Shown one piece after another: positions 1 through 12,667 of a DNA stretch of 64,000 nucleotides. Made by a program: the position numbers and the translations under genes. The notes below the pieces were generated by a model. It was not told the DNA's origin and ran no database searches. It was given only the letters and a program-made list of their open reading frames with translations. Positions within the stretch are counted from its first letter, which is position 1. Every line of letters begins with the position of its first letter. This stretch comes from Papio anubis (lineage: Eukaryota > Chordata > Mammalia > Primates > Cercopithecidae): the NCBI RefSeq assembly GCF_008728515.1, contig NC_044989.1, forward strand, positions 75,107,754 to 75,171,753, given 5' to 3'.

Positions 1-390
1 TTGTAGAATAAACTTGCTGCTCTTTGTACAGCCTCAGCCTTTCCAGGAGGAGTCTGTGAGGGCATTATTATTAATGAGGTCACTGACAGCAGTTGCCTGG
101 CTTTCCCAGGATGGGCGCACCTGTGCCCTAGGTTAGGGCACTCAGCTGGTCACTGGATGCTATAGGCCTTACAGGGACTAGGCCTGTGATTTGGGGACGC
201 TTCTCCAAGCCTTGGTTTCCTTGTCAGAGATTTGTGGTAAAACACTGGCAAAGGAATAATGCAAAAATATGAAATTCTTTTGAAATTCAGTTGCAAGCAT
301 GTGTCAGCACGGGGTCACTGGAAGTGTTTGCGTGGCCAGATTTAAATGATGGGTCTCTCTTTGTTTGGCCTCTTTTGACCTCTTTAATCT

Positions 391-593
391 TTACGCCATT
401 CTCCTGCCTCAGCCTCCGGAGTAGCTGGGACTACAGGCGCCTGCCACCTCGCCCGGCTAGTTTTTTGTATTTTTTAGTAGAGACGGGGTTTCACCGTGTT
501 AGCCAGGATGGTCTCGATCTCCTGACCTTGTGATCCGCCCATCTCGACCTCCCAAAGTGCTGGGATTACAGGCTTGAGCCACCGCGCCCGGCC
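391..593 (-). repeat. AluY (Old World monkey type), partial
   Basis: Reverse-oriented Alu lacking its T-rich head and the first 80 or so bases on this strand. It carries the GGCTAGTTTTTTG and GGCTTGAGCCACC variants typical of cercopithecoid AluY. It abuts a second Alu monomer directly. Confidence 0.9.
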
Positions 594-765
594 TTGTTTG
601 TTTGTTTTTAAGAGACAGGGTCTTGCACTGTTTCCCAGGCTGGAGTGCAGTGGTGTGATCATGACTCACTACAGCTTTGGCCTCCTGGCTTCAAATGATC
701 CTCCCGCCTCAGCCTCCCAAAGAGTTAGGATTACTGGTGTGAGCCACTGTGCCTATCCCACCACC
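594..765 (-). repeat. Alu monomer (FLAM/AluJ-like)
   Basis: Starts with a TTTG-rich run and 'gagacagggtcttgc', has one Alu arm with AluJ-like divergence, and ends near 'gtgagccactgtgcctatcc'. It lies directly next to the younger AluY, which probably inserted into its tail. Confidence 0.8.
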
Positions 766-1344
766 CTGTTTCAACTGTGGTTGGTTTAAAGCAGACGAAA
801 GTAGTCATAATAAGGCCCCTGACTTCTAGAAGGTATGGTCCTTTCTAAGTTTCTGTCAAAGGGGCCAAATAGGAGTGTTGACCTAATATATAGATGACCT
901 GATTGTATCTTCAGGACAAGAACATGCATGTTAAGAAAGGTGAAGTTCCATCAATTGGTCTTCTAGGGTCTAGAAGCTAAAAGGTAGGATTTTTAGCTGT
1001 GGTCATCTAGGGCTGCCTGGAGAGAGGGTTCTAGATAATCAATTAGAAATATCCCAAGACCAAAGAGTTGAAGTTCAGCTGTGCCACAGGCATCCTGCAT
1101 CCTTTGCTTTGATGCTTCTATGCTTGCGGAGTAACTTCCTTATCCTATTTGATCACTTGAATTCAGCCCTCTACCTGGAGGGTGTGCCCTGTAGACACAA
1201 GTGATGAACATTTGCTTATTCATGTATTATGTATTTTCTACTTGGTTACTAAAAGGATTTGGTGATTTGGTTCAGCTTTCAGTAAAAAGATTTCTAGAAC
1301 AAGAGTCATCAAACTGGCAGAGATGATTACTGAAAAACTTGACA

Positions 1345-1655
1345 GGCCTGGTGTGATGGCTCATGCTTGTAATCCCAGCACTTTGGGAGGCCAAGGTGGA
1401 AGGATTGTTTAAGGCCAGGAGTTTGAGACCTGTCTGGACAACACAGTGAGACTCTGTATCTACAGAAAAAATAAAATTAAAAAATCAGCTGGGTACAAGG
1501 GTGCATACCTACAGTCTTAGCTACTTGGGAAGCTGCAGTGGAAGGATCACGAGCCCAGGAGTTTGAGGCTGCAGCCTAGGAGTTTGAGGCTGCAGTGAAC
1601 CATGATTGCATCACTGCACTCCAGCCTGGGCAACAGAGCAAGACTCTGTCTCTAA
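1345..1655 (+). repeat. AluJ-like element
   Basis: Full-length but diverged Alu starting 'ggcctggtgtgatggctcatg' and ending in 'ctctgtctctaaag'. About 21 bases of the right arm ('cctaggagtttgaggctgcag' and its neighbour) are duplicated in tandem at about 1555-1596. Confidence 0.85.
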
Positions 1656-2280
1656 AGTTAAACAAACTTGACGGAGCTCCAAGCTTCCTGACAGTCAAGG
1701 CAAAAAGGATAGCTCTCTTTGAGTCAGTCATTTTCATCCCATCGGCCTATAACAGGAAGCACAGTGTGTCTGGGCGGCCAGACTTTCTCCTGACACTAAA
1801 CCCTACTGGGGACTGAATGGCTAGGGAAGTGTTAGTGAAAGACACAGCAGCTTTACACGGTGCAGAGGTCTGTATAGTCTTTCCTGTGAGCCCTTGATTA
1901 AAAGTGATAGAATTAAACCTGTGAAGCATTTCCTCGGGAGCTAATATAAGGTTGTAAAGGTGAGGAGCTTTCTGTTCTTGGAATTGGTAATTTCCCAGCG
2001 TCTTGGGGGCTTGTCCATGCCTCCTGAGCCTTTTCACACTGCTGTCTCTAAGTCAGCATTTATCTGCTGAGATGGCTGAGCTCCAAAACTACCCGCTTTG
2101 ATTGCCGGTCTCTCAGGCCACTTAAATCTGTGACCCTTCCCATGGGCTGCCTTGTATTGTGCCTGACATTCTTATCTGACAAGATTTATCTCTCCACGCA
2201 TTCTAGAGACACTCATTGGTCTATAATATGAGCCAGCTTCTTTGGTATAAAGTCCTAGAGAGCAGAGCTGTTGATTTCTT

Positions 2281-2440
2281 AAAATTTTTTAAAAATTATA
2301 AAAAAAATTAATCACAAAATTTACCATTTTAACCATTTTAAGTGTATAATTTAGTGGCATTAAGTGTATCATTCACATTGCTGTGCAACTACCACCACGA
2401 TTCATTTCCAGAATTTCTTATAAAATTATGTTTCTGTACA
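2281..2440. repeat. L1M 3'-end fragment
   Basis: The stretch 'aatttaccattttaaccatt' followed by 'agtggcattaagt' and 'caactaccaccac' is the common old L1M 3'-terminal sequence. It is short and diverged, so the subfamily and strand are not assigned. Confidence 0.6.
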
Positions 2441-3984
2441 CTGTAGTGCTTTGTATATAATAGCTGTTCCATAAATGCCATAACATGGAAGATGTTAGGT
2501 TTGCAACAGTAGTCAGATTCAGGGATTGAATGATATGGATCTTACAGACTCAGACATTGAAATTTAAGGTTTCGTTTCTTCTACACTTCCCTTTTAAACC
2601 CATTAAGGCACTCAAGGTAGGATCTGTAGTACTTTATATGAAAACTGTCAAAATTGGAATATTGCTGTCTTCTGGATGTAAATAATATGATCAAGGCCAG
2701 GTTCCCACAGGGACCAGATGGGGTGGGCTCAGGATCCAGGCAATGGCACCAATCTTTCAGTTGCATTGGGCCTGCAGAATGAGATGGGTGCTTCTGGACC
2801 AGAAGGGTTGACATTCATCCGGGTGATCCATATTCTAGTTTCAACTGTGTGACCTGGGTTGAGGCTGCTCCCCGATGGGCCTTGGTTTCTCTGAGATCCC
2901 TTTCTTGCACTCACCTCCAGGCCATTCCTGAGCTCCTCCATACCTGGCTAGGACTGTGTCTGGCCCACCCTGCCCACTGCATACTTCAAAGTGGAGCCTC
3001 CATGAGTGTCCTCTTTTGTTCTCTCCATTTCTTGGTTTCTGACAGTGACACAATTTCCTCTCCTTTTTTAAGTGCTGGTCTGGAAGAAAATGCAGGTACT
3101 TAAGGGGATGGGTGTTAATGGCTTCCCATTTTGGATATTATCTTAATTCCTAGAGAGTATGGGGTTAATTCCTCTTTAGGGCTTACCCTGACACCATCCC
3201 CAATTCTGTAGAGGAAGCGGGCATGTCAGACTGGTATGTTATGGGAAAAACTGAAACTGACCAAAATTACCCAATGAGGAAGCTCTAATCTAACCCTTGC
3301 TGAAGAGATATCAACTAACAGTGCTATCTCTTTCTGTCTAACACACGCCCTCTCTTCTTGGGCTGGCAGGTTGGCAGACGGGAAGGTAACCCGTTCCTCA
3401 GCCAGGCTTTGCTCTGGCCTGCCTCTGATTCCCCAGCCTGGAATGCCCCCTCCCCCTTTCCTTCTCTCTCCCAGATAGAGATTTAAAGAGAAACAGCCTT
3501 GTCCACGCCTATCACAGAAAGAGAAGGAATAGTTTGGGGAAACAGCCTCTGCTTTGTGTCTAAGGAGGGTTGAGAAATGTCTGATTGCCTGAAGGTGCCC
3601 CTGGGTGGAGAGAAGCCTTAGAAGAAAGAAGGGGTGGAAGGAAAGGGGAGGGTGATAGAGAACTCGTTTGTCCCCACAGTTATGCTTATGACTATCGTGT
3701 GGGGCTTTGTGGAGAGGAAACTGAGGTTCAGATTAAGAGTGAGTTCTCTAATGTCGCACAACCTCTAATGAACGCCACCACTAGGATTTGCATACTGGTG
3801 TTTCTGATGCCAGAGCACTCCCGTCACCACCACAAGCTACAAATCGAGGGTTGACCTGAATGAGTCTGCTTTGATAGTTTCCAGAAACTTAAACATCTCT
3901 TAACAACAAATGTAGGGTTTGTCTTCCCAACTCCCAGCAGTCTGGATCAACACAGGATTACTTCACAGGGACACAGCTGGCCTA

Positions 3985-4230
3985 ATATCTTAACCACTGA
4001 TTCTCAAAGATCCCAGGTAGAAAAGTGGTATGCAGAGTTGATCAGAACAGGGCCAACCACGAGCACATTATTGGCATATTGGAAACCCGCCAGAAGAGAG
4101 GGGAAAGTGTTTGAGCCCCAGCCCTCGAGGTGTCATTTGGTTAGTCTGGAATGGATCCTTGGAATTCTTACTGTTTTTTTTGAAAGCTCCTCATGTGATT
4201 CTGATGTGCAGCAAGTTTGGAAACTCTTAT
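3985..4230 (+). repeat. hAT (MER1-type) DNA transposon fragment
   Basis: Begins 'accactgattctcaaagatc' and ends 'gcaagtttggaaactc', with 'cctcatgtgattctgatgtg' near the end. These are hallmarks of a non-autonomous hAT-Charlie group element. Its middle is diverged, so the family name is left open. Confidence 0.5.
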
Positions 4231-4866
4231 CACAAGTGACAGGATGGAGATTAGGCAGAAGTATCAGAAAGCAGATTTATCTTTGATTGAGGAAACTCTT
4301 TGAAACAAGTAGAGCTGTTCAATAATGGAATTTAGAGAAATAGTGCCTCTCAGGATTGGAAGTATTCAAACCTCTGCTGGATGACCAGGTGGAGAGAGAC
4401 AAACTAGATAAACTCGAATACTATCTTTAGTGGGATTTTTGAACTAGTTACCCTAAGGGCCTTTCCTTTCTGAGGGTGAATACTTTTAAGCTGCATTCCC
4501 ACTGCTGTGTGTACATCTGCTATCACCTGCTTGGCTTTCTCCCTTGACATTGGGCCTGGTGCTCCCTCCAATGATGGCACTGTGGGTGAAAGTTGGCAAG
4601 ATTCTGAAAATTGCATTCATCTCCTTCCCAATCCAGGAAAATCATCTTTGTATGGTGGCTGCTTCTTGTTTCTGACTTCCGCTTCCCTTGGCTACCAACA
4701 CAGCAGTGCCCACCAACACAGCAATGCCTACCAGGGCTGGGTGGGCTCCACTGGTGTGTTTAGGAAGCTGTGACATTAAGTGATTAATTATTAATTATCC
4801 CTTCCTGAGTGGCCCCAATAAGCTGAGTGAACACATCATCATGCCCTGGTGCCATCTATTCTCAAG

Positions 4867-5171
4867 TTTTTTTTTTTTTTTTTTTTTTTTTTGAGACGGA
4901 GTCTGGCTCTGTCGCCCAGGCTGGAGTGCAGTGGCCGAATCTCAGCTCACTGCAAGCTCTGCCTCCCGGGTTTACGCCATTCTCCTGCCTCAGCCTCCCG
5001 AGTAGCTGGGACTACAGGTGCCCGCCACCTCACCCGGCTAGTTTTTTGTATTTTTAGTAGAGACGGGGTTTCACTGTGTTAGCCAAGATGGTCTCGATCT
5101 CCTGACCTCGTGATCCACCTGCCTCGGCCTCCCAAAGTGCTGGGATTACAGGCATGAGCCACCGCGCCCGG
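4867..5171 (-). repeat. AluY, full length, with target-site duplication
   Basis: A T run of about 26, then a complete reverse Alu ending 'ccaccgcgcccggc'. The flanking 'ctattctcaag' at 4856-4866 recurs at about 5172-5182, a clear target-site duplication. The cercopithecoid CTAGTTTTTTG variant is present. Confidence 0.95.
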
Positions 5172-6849
5172 CTATTCTCAAGTTTTGATAGTTCAAGTTT
5201 TGATAGTTCAAACAGCTCCGATGTGAAAGAGGGAAAGTTTGGGCCAAGCTACTGGCCTGGACATTTTTCACTGTTTCGTATCCTCTCTCTTAGTCTCCTC
5301 ATGCGATGGAGAGGAAACTAAGGTCCCAGGGTCATCCAAGAAACCACAGGGCAGGCAGGGAGTGCCCATCTACACTAAGAGGGGCCCACAGGACGGGCGA
5401 GGGTGGCTATCCTGAGGGCCTGGCATTGGGGCCAGAGAGACCTCTGTGGAATCCCAGTTCTGCCCCTCATCACCCAAGTGATCTATAAAATGGGGGTACA
5501 GAAGTTTTACAAAGATAATGGAGAACAGGTCAGTAAAGCCGGAGGATGGTGCCTGACAGATGAGAAATGCTTGAGGAATGTTTAGCCGCTGTAACTATCA
5601 CCACTACTGTTTTCATCTGTCATTGAACATGTGGAAGATGGTTATCTATGGGACAAAAGGCAAGGTGGATAAAGGGTGACCATTTAATTTGATTCTTCGA
5701 GGGTTAAGGATGAGAATTTCCAACAAGTCTTGAAGCAGTTTAAACATCGAAGATAAACTAAGATTGGCTGCTATAGAATTAACTCTTTTGTGTGCACAAC
5801 CTCATGCTTCTGGACATGATGATGGGACCTTTTAATGAGGTGGTACAGGCTCAGCTTCTCAGTGCAGGAGCTCCTGCGCCCTTTGCAAACATCTGAAGCC
5901 TTCTATAGAGGGTGGAGTTCGCGGGGAGGTGGGGAGCATCAGTGAGGCTTCTGGGCCTTTCTTCTCTTTGGGAAAGTAGTGAGGTGGGAGTGTCTTTGTC
6001 ACGTGTCGCCCTCATGACAATGTTCAGAGACATGTCTGCTGCCCTCAACCTGCTCGGTCACCCCTGTGGGCCTCACTCTCCACTGTCTGCCGTTCAGGCC
6101 TGCATTGGGAGATGACTGGAATAGAAGATGGCCTTTTAATGGATATGGCCAGCCTGTATTCACTGCAATGCTGTTTGACCTGCATAGACCCTGCTGTATC
6201 CAGGCAGGTAGGAGGCAGTCATCTAGCAGAGTGGACAAAAGCACAGGCCAGCCAGACTGCTCTATCAAGCCAAGCATGGCCCCTCGTGTCTGTGTGACTT
6301 CCCCTTTCTATAGAATAGAGGTGCTGACACTTCCTACCTCAGAGGGCTGTTCTAAGGATGAAATGAATAATGGGAGCAAACGTGGAGAATAGGATCTGGC
6401 GCAAAGCAGGAGCCACATGAGGGCTTGCCATTATTACAGTTGCCCATGAGTGCATCTCAGGCTTTTCCTGGATGTGGCCTCCCATTGGCCTCTGGTCTGG
6501 GTAGCCCCAGACTTTGTACATTAGCCCTGAGATGTGAAAGTTGTGAAGTAGCATTCCTGGGCCAGTCAATGTGTCACTGGATCTGGAGTGGGAGGACTCT
6601 GGGCTGGTCAGAGTTGCCCTTAAACTAGGGTCACTGGAGATGGCTAGAGACTTGTCTGACACTTCACCAAAAAGAAGGGGGCTTGTCTAGTGTCAGGCCG
6701 AAGCTGCACCCTTTGTCTTCCTGGGGAGCCTCAAATGTCCTTGTGGGGGAGGTCCAGGCCTCCTCAGGAGCACCTTGGCTCCCAGATATTGTAGGAACTA
6801 GAGGTCAGGGACCCAGCTTGTGGGATGGAGGGTGGGGGGCTAGTGGCCC

Positions 6850-6965
6850 ACAGCCCTGGAGGCTGAGGTAGATTCCAGGAGTTGGAAACAAGCTGGGCAA
6901 TATAGCAAGACCCTGTCTCAATATAGCAAGACCCTGCCTCAATAATAAATTAATAAATAAAAGAT
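6850..6965 (+). repeat. Alu fragment with local duplication
   Basis: Truncated left-arm Alu remnant from 'cctggaggctgaggtag' to an A-rich tail of 'aataataaattaataaataa' type. The segment 'aatatagcaagaccctg' is present twice in tandem. Confidence 0.65.
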
Positions 6966-7507
6966 TAAACAAAACAAACAAACAAGTGAGAGTTATCTGA
7001 TGCTTCTCATTCTCCTGGTTTAAATCTGGGAAAAGTTCATGGGAATTTATGTGGGAAACAGATTCAGTGAAAGAACTAGGGAGAGTTGCCTCCACCTGAG
7101 CACAGAGGGTGCATTATCATTTACATAGAGCCTCTCCATTGTGCCAGGTACCGTGCCAGCCTCCAGGTATGCAAAGGTGAACAAGTAGACATTGTTCTTC
7201 TAGCCTTTGGTGCTTATGATTTGGACCCTAATAAATATTTAGTTCCAAATTGTGGATAGTCTTGTGAAGGGAAAAGCTCAAGTTCTTAGAATAACAGGGA
7301 GCCTGACTATTGTGATCTGGAGGATGAGAAGAGGCCTCTATGGAGAGAGGCCTGAAGGACTGGTAGCAGATTGGCAGGGCATATACCTGGAGGACCTGTG
7401 TGCATGAGCTCCAAGGCAGGGATGGGCAAGTTGGGGAAGTTGGGGAACTGAACCAGGGAGAGAATCTACACAAAGAATGCAGACCTTACCATAAGGTTAG
7501 GAGGTGG

Positions 7508-8008
7508 GGCCAGGCGCGGTGGCTCACCCCTTTGATCCCAGCACTGTGGGAGGCCGAGGCGGGTGGATTGCTTGAGTTTAGGAGTTTGAGACCAGCCTAC
7601 ACAACATGGTGAAACCTTGTCTCTACTGAAAAAAACAAAACAAAACAAAACAAAAAATTAGCTGGGTGTGGTGGCACACTGCTGTAATCCCAGCTACTTG
7701 GGAGGCTGAGGCACTAGAATTGCTTGAACTCGGGAGGCAGAGGTTGCAGTGAGCCGAGATTGCACCGTTGCATTCCAGCCTGGGTAACAGGGTGAGACTC
7801 AGCCTCAAAAAAAAAAAAAAAAAAAAAAAAAAGAAAAATCACACACACACAACAACAAAAAAATTAGCCAGACAAGGTGGCACGTGCCTGAAAGTCCCAG
7901 CTACTCAGGAGGCTGAGGTGGGAGGATCACCTGAAGCTGGCTGAGATCTCATCACTGCACTCCAGCCTGGACAACTGGAGCGATACCCTGTTAAAAAAAA
8001 AAAAAAAA
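7508..8008 (+). repeat. Compound Alu (full element plus right-arm copy)
   Basis: A full AluS-like copy (7508-7832) ends in a long A run. A CA-rich stretch follows, then a second partial Alu (about 7857-8008) also ending in an A run. The motif 'ttaggaggtgg' lies just before the first copy and again just after the second, consistent with a target-site duplication around the compound. A further copy of the motif follows at about 8034. Confidence 0.85.
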
Positions 8009-8589
8009 AGATTAGGAGGTGGCTAGAGGCCCGATTAGGAGGTGGGGCCCTGAAAGGATTTTGAGCTTTGTTCCAACGGAAAGCCCTGAAAGCCAGGGAT
8101 CAGCTGGCTTTCAGGCTGAGTCTGGCTGGGCATGGAAAGTGGATGGAAGAGGTAAAAGCCGAACTGGGGATTGTAGGAGTCCAGGAAAAAGGTGATGGCT
8201 ACCCGGCCTAGGGTGAGGGGCAATGGGATTGATGTGACTGGCCGTGTTAGGTACTGGGGGAACAAGAGATGAGGGTAATGAACCCTGGCTCCAGTGATGT
8301 TGTCACAGGCCTTCCGACTCAACCATTCTGAAAATAACTCTCCTCTGCCCTAATAGGCCTTTCCTCTGGTATGCACCAGTTCTCCAAAAATTAGGTCTAT
8401 TTTTATAATTTTAATTTTTTTTTTAAGACAAAGTCCTGTCAAATCGTTTGCTACTAATGGTCTTTAATAATAACTTTCTGTACATAACAGATTTTGTTCT
8501 TTTGAAGAGCTGAGTAGTGTTCCATGACATAGACCTATGCCATAATTTATTTAACCAATGGCTTTGCTCTTGTCTTCCTCCCCTTTCAG

Positions 8590-8752
8590 GTTGACCAGTA
8601 TCTCTACCACATGCGCCTCTCTGATGAGACCCTCTTGGAGATCTCTAAGCGGTTCCGCAAGGAGATGGAGAAAGGGCTTGGAGCCACCACCCACCCCACT
8701 GCAGCAGTGAAGATGCTGCCCACCTTTGTGAGGTCCACTCCAGATGGGACAG
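8590..8752 (+). CDS. HK2: HK2 exon 2 (residues about 22-76)
   Basis: 163 nt between a CAG acceptor and a GT donor. It encodes the N-terminal helix region and the lead-in to the first hexokinase domain, opening VDQYLYHMRL and ending ...STPDGT with a split codon (phase 1). Residue numbers assume 21 codons in the unseen exon 1. Exon 1 normally encodes the hydrophobic helix that docks HK2 on mitochondrial VDAC. This exon corresponds to the second part of exon 10 in the duplicated half. Confidence 0.97.
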
Positions 8753-8960
8753 GTGCGGCACCTGGGGGATGGCTCTAGCTGCTGCGTTACTCGGGGGTGA
8801 TTTAGTTGGCTTTATTCAGGACCCAAATAACTCAAAAGCCTCAGAAACCAACCGTGGCTAAGGGAAACATCCAGGGAATTGAATGGAAGGCTGTGTGACG
8901 GATGGACAGGAAGCTTGGGAAAAACTTTGTTTAATCACCTTATTTGGATACAGAATCCTT

Positions 8961-9115
8961 TTTTTTTGAGACGGAGTCTCACTCTGTCACCCAGGCTGGA
9001 GCTCAGTGGTTTGATCTCCATTAGCTAGGATGATCTTAATCTCCTGACCTCGTGATCCGCCCGCCTCGGCCTCCCAAAGTGCTGGGATTACAGGCGTGAG
9101 CCACCGCACCCAGCC
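8961..9115 (-). repeat. AluY with internal deletion and target-site duplication
   Basis: Starts with a T run and 'gagacggagtctcactctg' but jumps from the promoter arm to the 'gatctcctgacctcgtgatc' region, so the middle is missing. The direct repeat 'cagaatcctt' at 8951-8960 and 9116-9125 marks a single insertion. Confidence 0.9.
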
Positions 9116-11119
9116 CAGAATCCTTATTTTATGGCGCACCACCCAGCAAGTGATTTAATCAGGTAGGGGAAAAAGGATCATGGTGGAGATTCAAGTTGGA
9201 AAGGTTGGAAAGGTCCAGTGGATTAGGGCTAGATCACTGAAGGCCTTGAATGCAAGCCTAAAACGTTTAGTCTCTGCAGTAGCCTTGGGGAGTAAACGCA
9301 AGTTTTTCAGGAGTGTCTTGGTAACGTTATGTCTTTGGCAGTATAGGTAGAGTGGAGGGGGAGCGAGGCCCGACTGGTAGAACACAAGACATGGCCCTGT
9401 TGGGTGGTGGTGGGTGGCAGAAAGAGGATTCAAGGGTGGGGCCTGGGTGTGGAGCCCAGCTGCCTGGGAATGGCAGCATCCCAGAGAAGGGGACCGAACA
9501 AAGTCGTGTCAGAGCTTTTATTTAATCCTCATAATAGGTGTCTCCATTTTAGAGATGAGGTGCTTGTGAGGCCCATGAGGGGTGGAGGGTGGCGGGTAGG
9601 TACTCACATCTGGAGGGCAGGAGAGAGAGCCCAAGGGGCAGCTGCCAGGGCAGAGGAAGAAGCAGGAAGCACAGTGTCCGAAAACCTAAGGGGGACGAGA
9701 TCTCCAGGAAGCTGACAGGTCGCTGGTGAGGCATCTGCAGGGGCGTTGTTGGGAGGGGAGTTAGGGGCAGGGTGTGGGTCAGGGCCTGTGAATGCCAAGT
9801 GCCTGTGCTATTTCCAGCACACGTGTGTCCTTGAGGCTCATCTCCCTAAGTGCCTCTAGGGACCTGGTTTGTCTAATGAGACTGTATGGTTCCCAAAATA
9901 AGTGTTTGCTGAAGCCTTGGGACCCAGCCTGGACCCAGTGCTGAGGATATGACCTTGTTTAGGATTGTTTCCTGAGTGTGTTTCTTGGCCCTTCAAAGAG
10001 ACCCTCGAGGTGAGGGGCCTCTTATCTCTTCCATGTCCTCTAGATTGGCATGTTTACCTACCACTCCCTCTGACTGGAAACCACACCCATTTCTGAGATT
10101 GTTGTTTGACATTCAGATAAATGTACTCCTGAAGGCCAAGGCCTTGTCTTTATTTCACCCAGCACTAGCACTAAGTAAGTACCCTAAATCTTTTCTAAAT
10201 ACATATGGGCTAAGGACTCTTCTGGGCACCTCAATGTATTAACTCATTTACTTTTCAGAAACCTTTATGGTAAGTACAAATTTTATCCACAATTTATAGA
10301 TGAGGAATTTGAGGCTCGAATGTCAAAAAGTCGTCCAAAATCATACAGCCAGTGAGAGGCCGAGTTAGGAATCAAGCTTGCGGAAGCCGAAGTTCAGGCG
10401 TCGGTACTACACGTGATGCGTTCTATGTGTTCATGTGTGTGTTAGCCTGTGCACTTGGTGCTGGAGCACACTGCAAATGCTCAACTAAAATTTTTTGGAA
10501 TGGAGTTGGGACTGATTGTTTAGCCTGTATTATAGGCAGGTGAATTAAGTTTGTTGGGGAGAACTAATTATGGGGCAAGCTTTCAAAATTCTCATTGCTT
10601 TCCTGAAGCTGGAGGCACCAAGACCTCCCATGCACTTTGAAGCTTGCACTGTTTGCAGCACATACTGAAATGTCTTACTCACTGAAACAAAGGAAGTGGC
10701 TCCTGGAATAATGGAGACCAGATTGCAGGAAACCCATACCTAATCCCTCCCTCCCCATCTGCAGGGAGTCCATAGGTTAGCTCCTCACCTCCATACTCTC
10801 TGGGACTCAGCCTTTGTTTTTGTAAAGTAAAGAGGTTGGACCCAGCAGTTCCAGTCTGTTCTGCACATCTACTAGAACTAGTATGCTAGTCTATTTACAC
10901 AAACACATCTGAGATCCTGTAATGGGAGATAAGCCCTTGGTGTTCATTGGATGGTGTCTTAGTTCATTTTTGTGTTGCTGTAAAGTGGAACTTATGTATA
11001 TATAACAACTCAGCAATTCCACTTCCAACTATATGCCTTGAACAGACTCCTGTATGAATCCAAGGAGACATGGCCCAATAATGTTCATTACAGTGTTGCT
11101 TATAATGGCAATGTATTAG

Positions 11120-11464
11120 AATTTTTTGTTTGTTTGTTTTAGGTGGAGTTTTGCTCTATCACTCAGTGGTACGATCTCAGCTCACTGCAGCCTCTGCCCA
11201 GGTTCAATTGATTCTCCTGTCTCAACCTCCTGAGTAGCTGGGATTACAGGCACCCACCACCACACCCGGTTTCACATAGTGAAACACCGTCTCTACTATA
11301 ATCCCACCTACTATAATCGCACCTATAATCCCAGCTACTTGGGAGGCTGAGGCAGACAGAATTGCCTGAACCCGGGAGATGGAGGTTGCCGTGAGCTGAG
11401 TTTGCATCACTGCACTCCAGCCTGGGTGACAGAATGAGACTGTGTCTCAAAAAAACAAACAAAA
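11120..11464. repeat. Two Alu fragments fused in opposite orientation
   Basis: From 11120 to about 11269 the sequence is a reverse Alu left arm (T-rich head, 'ctcactgcagcctctgc', 'gagtagctgggattacaggc'). From about 11270 to 11464 it is a forward Alu right portion ending in an A-rich tail. The switch happens inside the element without a separating tail, giving a fold-back structure. Confidence 0.8.
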
Positions 11465-12423
11465 ATAGATAAATTAAAAAAAAAATAAAGTGGTCAGCAT
11501 CAGGGCTTTCAAGTTTTGTTTTGTCAGTTGGGGGTATGAGTTATGGATTATGGCAGTGAAAACAGGTGACTCCTAAGTTGATGCAGACTATCAAAAATGA
11601 AAATTCTCTGTTGTCAGCACCCTAGTGAAGTGCTGAGAGGAAAGGCCGAGGTGAAGTTGTGTTAGCGATTCCCTCCCATGTGGTCGCACACAGCCTGGGT
11701 GCCTGCCATTGCTGCTGGGGGTGAAACTGCATCCCTCTTCCACAGAAGGCTCGAGGCATTTGCTCCAGGGACACCTGTTCAGCGCCACCTTTCTCAGAAC
11801 CTTCGTTTCTCAGCCTGTTCATGACTAGTATTACTTTTCAAATCTGAAAAATCAAACCCCAGATCTAGAGGAAGCCAATCTTTAAATCCATAGCTTTCTA
11901 ACTTTTCTGGACTATATCTTCACATCGAGAAACACATGCATATAAATATTTATATGAAAGGAAATAAATTTGGGGACCAGAATTTATTCTGAAACATGAT
12001 GAAGTTGGGTTTGTCTTCTAGTCTTTAAGAAGGTTGCTAGTCGGAACCTACTAAATGTTTTTTACCTTGCAGTTTGAAAGCCACTGCCTTAAATGATCCT
12101 TGGCCCAGTTTGGTTCTAGATTAGCATTTCATTTCTCGCTGGCATGAAATGTGTAGTTTCAGGACAGTGTGGGGTGAGAGGTGAGAATCAGAATTATACG
12201 TTCAAATGGGTTTGAATTCAAGCTGTGTGCTCCAGAGCAATTTATGCTGTGATCCTCTATTTCCCCATTTGTGAAAAGGGGAAACTTCATGGGCTTTCTG
12301 AGAATTAAGGGAGAATCAGATATGTGACTTTCTCACATACGCTACAAACACTCCTGCAGCCACAAACCACCACTGCAAAAGGCACGCTCATTGCCAAATT
12401 TACTAAGAAAAGGTATGTGAGTT

Positions 12424-12626
12424 AACCATCCTGGCTAACACAGTGAAACCCCATCTCTACTAAAAATACAAAAAATTAGCCAGGCATGGTGGTGGGCGGC
12501 TGAAGCAGGAAGAATGGTGTGAACCCGGGAGGCAGAGCTTGCAGTGAGCCGAGATCACGCCACTGCATTCCAGCCTGGGCCACAGAGCGAGTCTCCGTCT
12601 CAAAAAAAAAAAAAAAAAAAAAAAAA
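12424..12626 (+). repeat. 5'-truncated AluY-like element
   Basis: Begins mid-element at 'accatcctggctaacacagt', continues through the right arm and ends in about 25 A. Confidence 0.88.
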
Positions 12627-12667
12627 GAATTTATCTGATGAATTGACACCTGTTTAATACAACCTCC

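Larger units (their letters stand above)
1..8589 (+). other. HK2: HK2 intron 1 (3' portion)
   Basis: Non-coding sequence ending in a pyrimidine tract and CAG acceptor just before exon 2. It holds Alu pieces (391-765, 1345-1655, 4867-5171, 6850-6965, 7508-8008), an L1M fragment (about 2281-2440), MIR-like sequence (about 5400-5600 and 6230-6420), a hAT-type fragment (about 3985-4230) and an L1M fragment (about 8470-8575). The rest looks like ordinary unique intronic DNA. I see no alternative first exon that I can support. Confidence 0.9.

Noticed and set aside
4827..5082. Overlapping frames with the recurrent Alu-type peptide (SVAQAGVQW and LALSPRLECSG styles)
   Set aside because: These are the standard translations of antisense Alu and recur at each reverse Alu in the window.
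1..8589. HK2 exon 1 or an alternative first exon in the visible part of intron 1
   Set aside because: I found no frame encoding the expected mitochondrial-binding N-terminus and no CpG-island-like promoter in this stretch.
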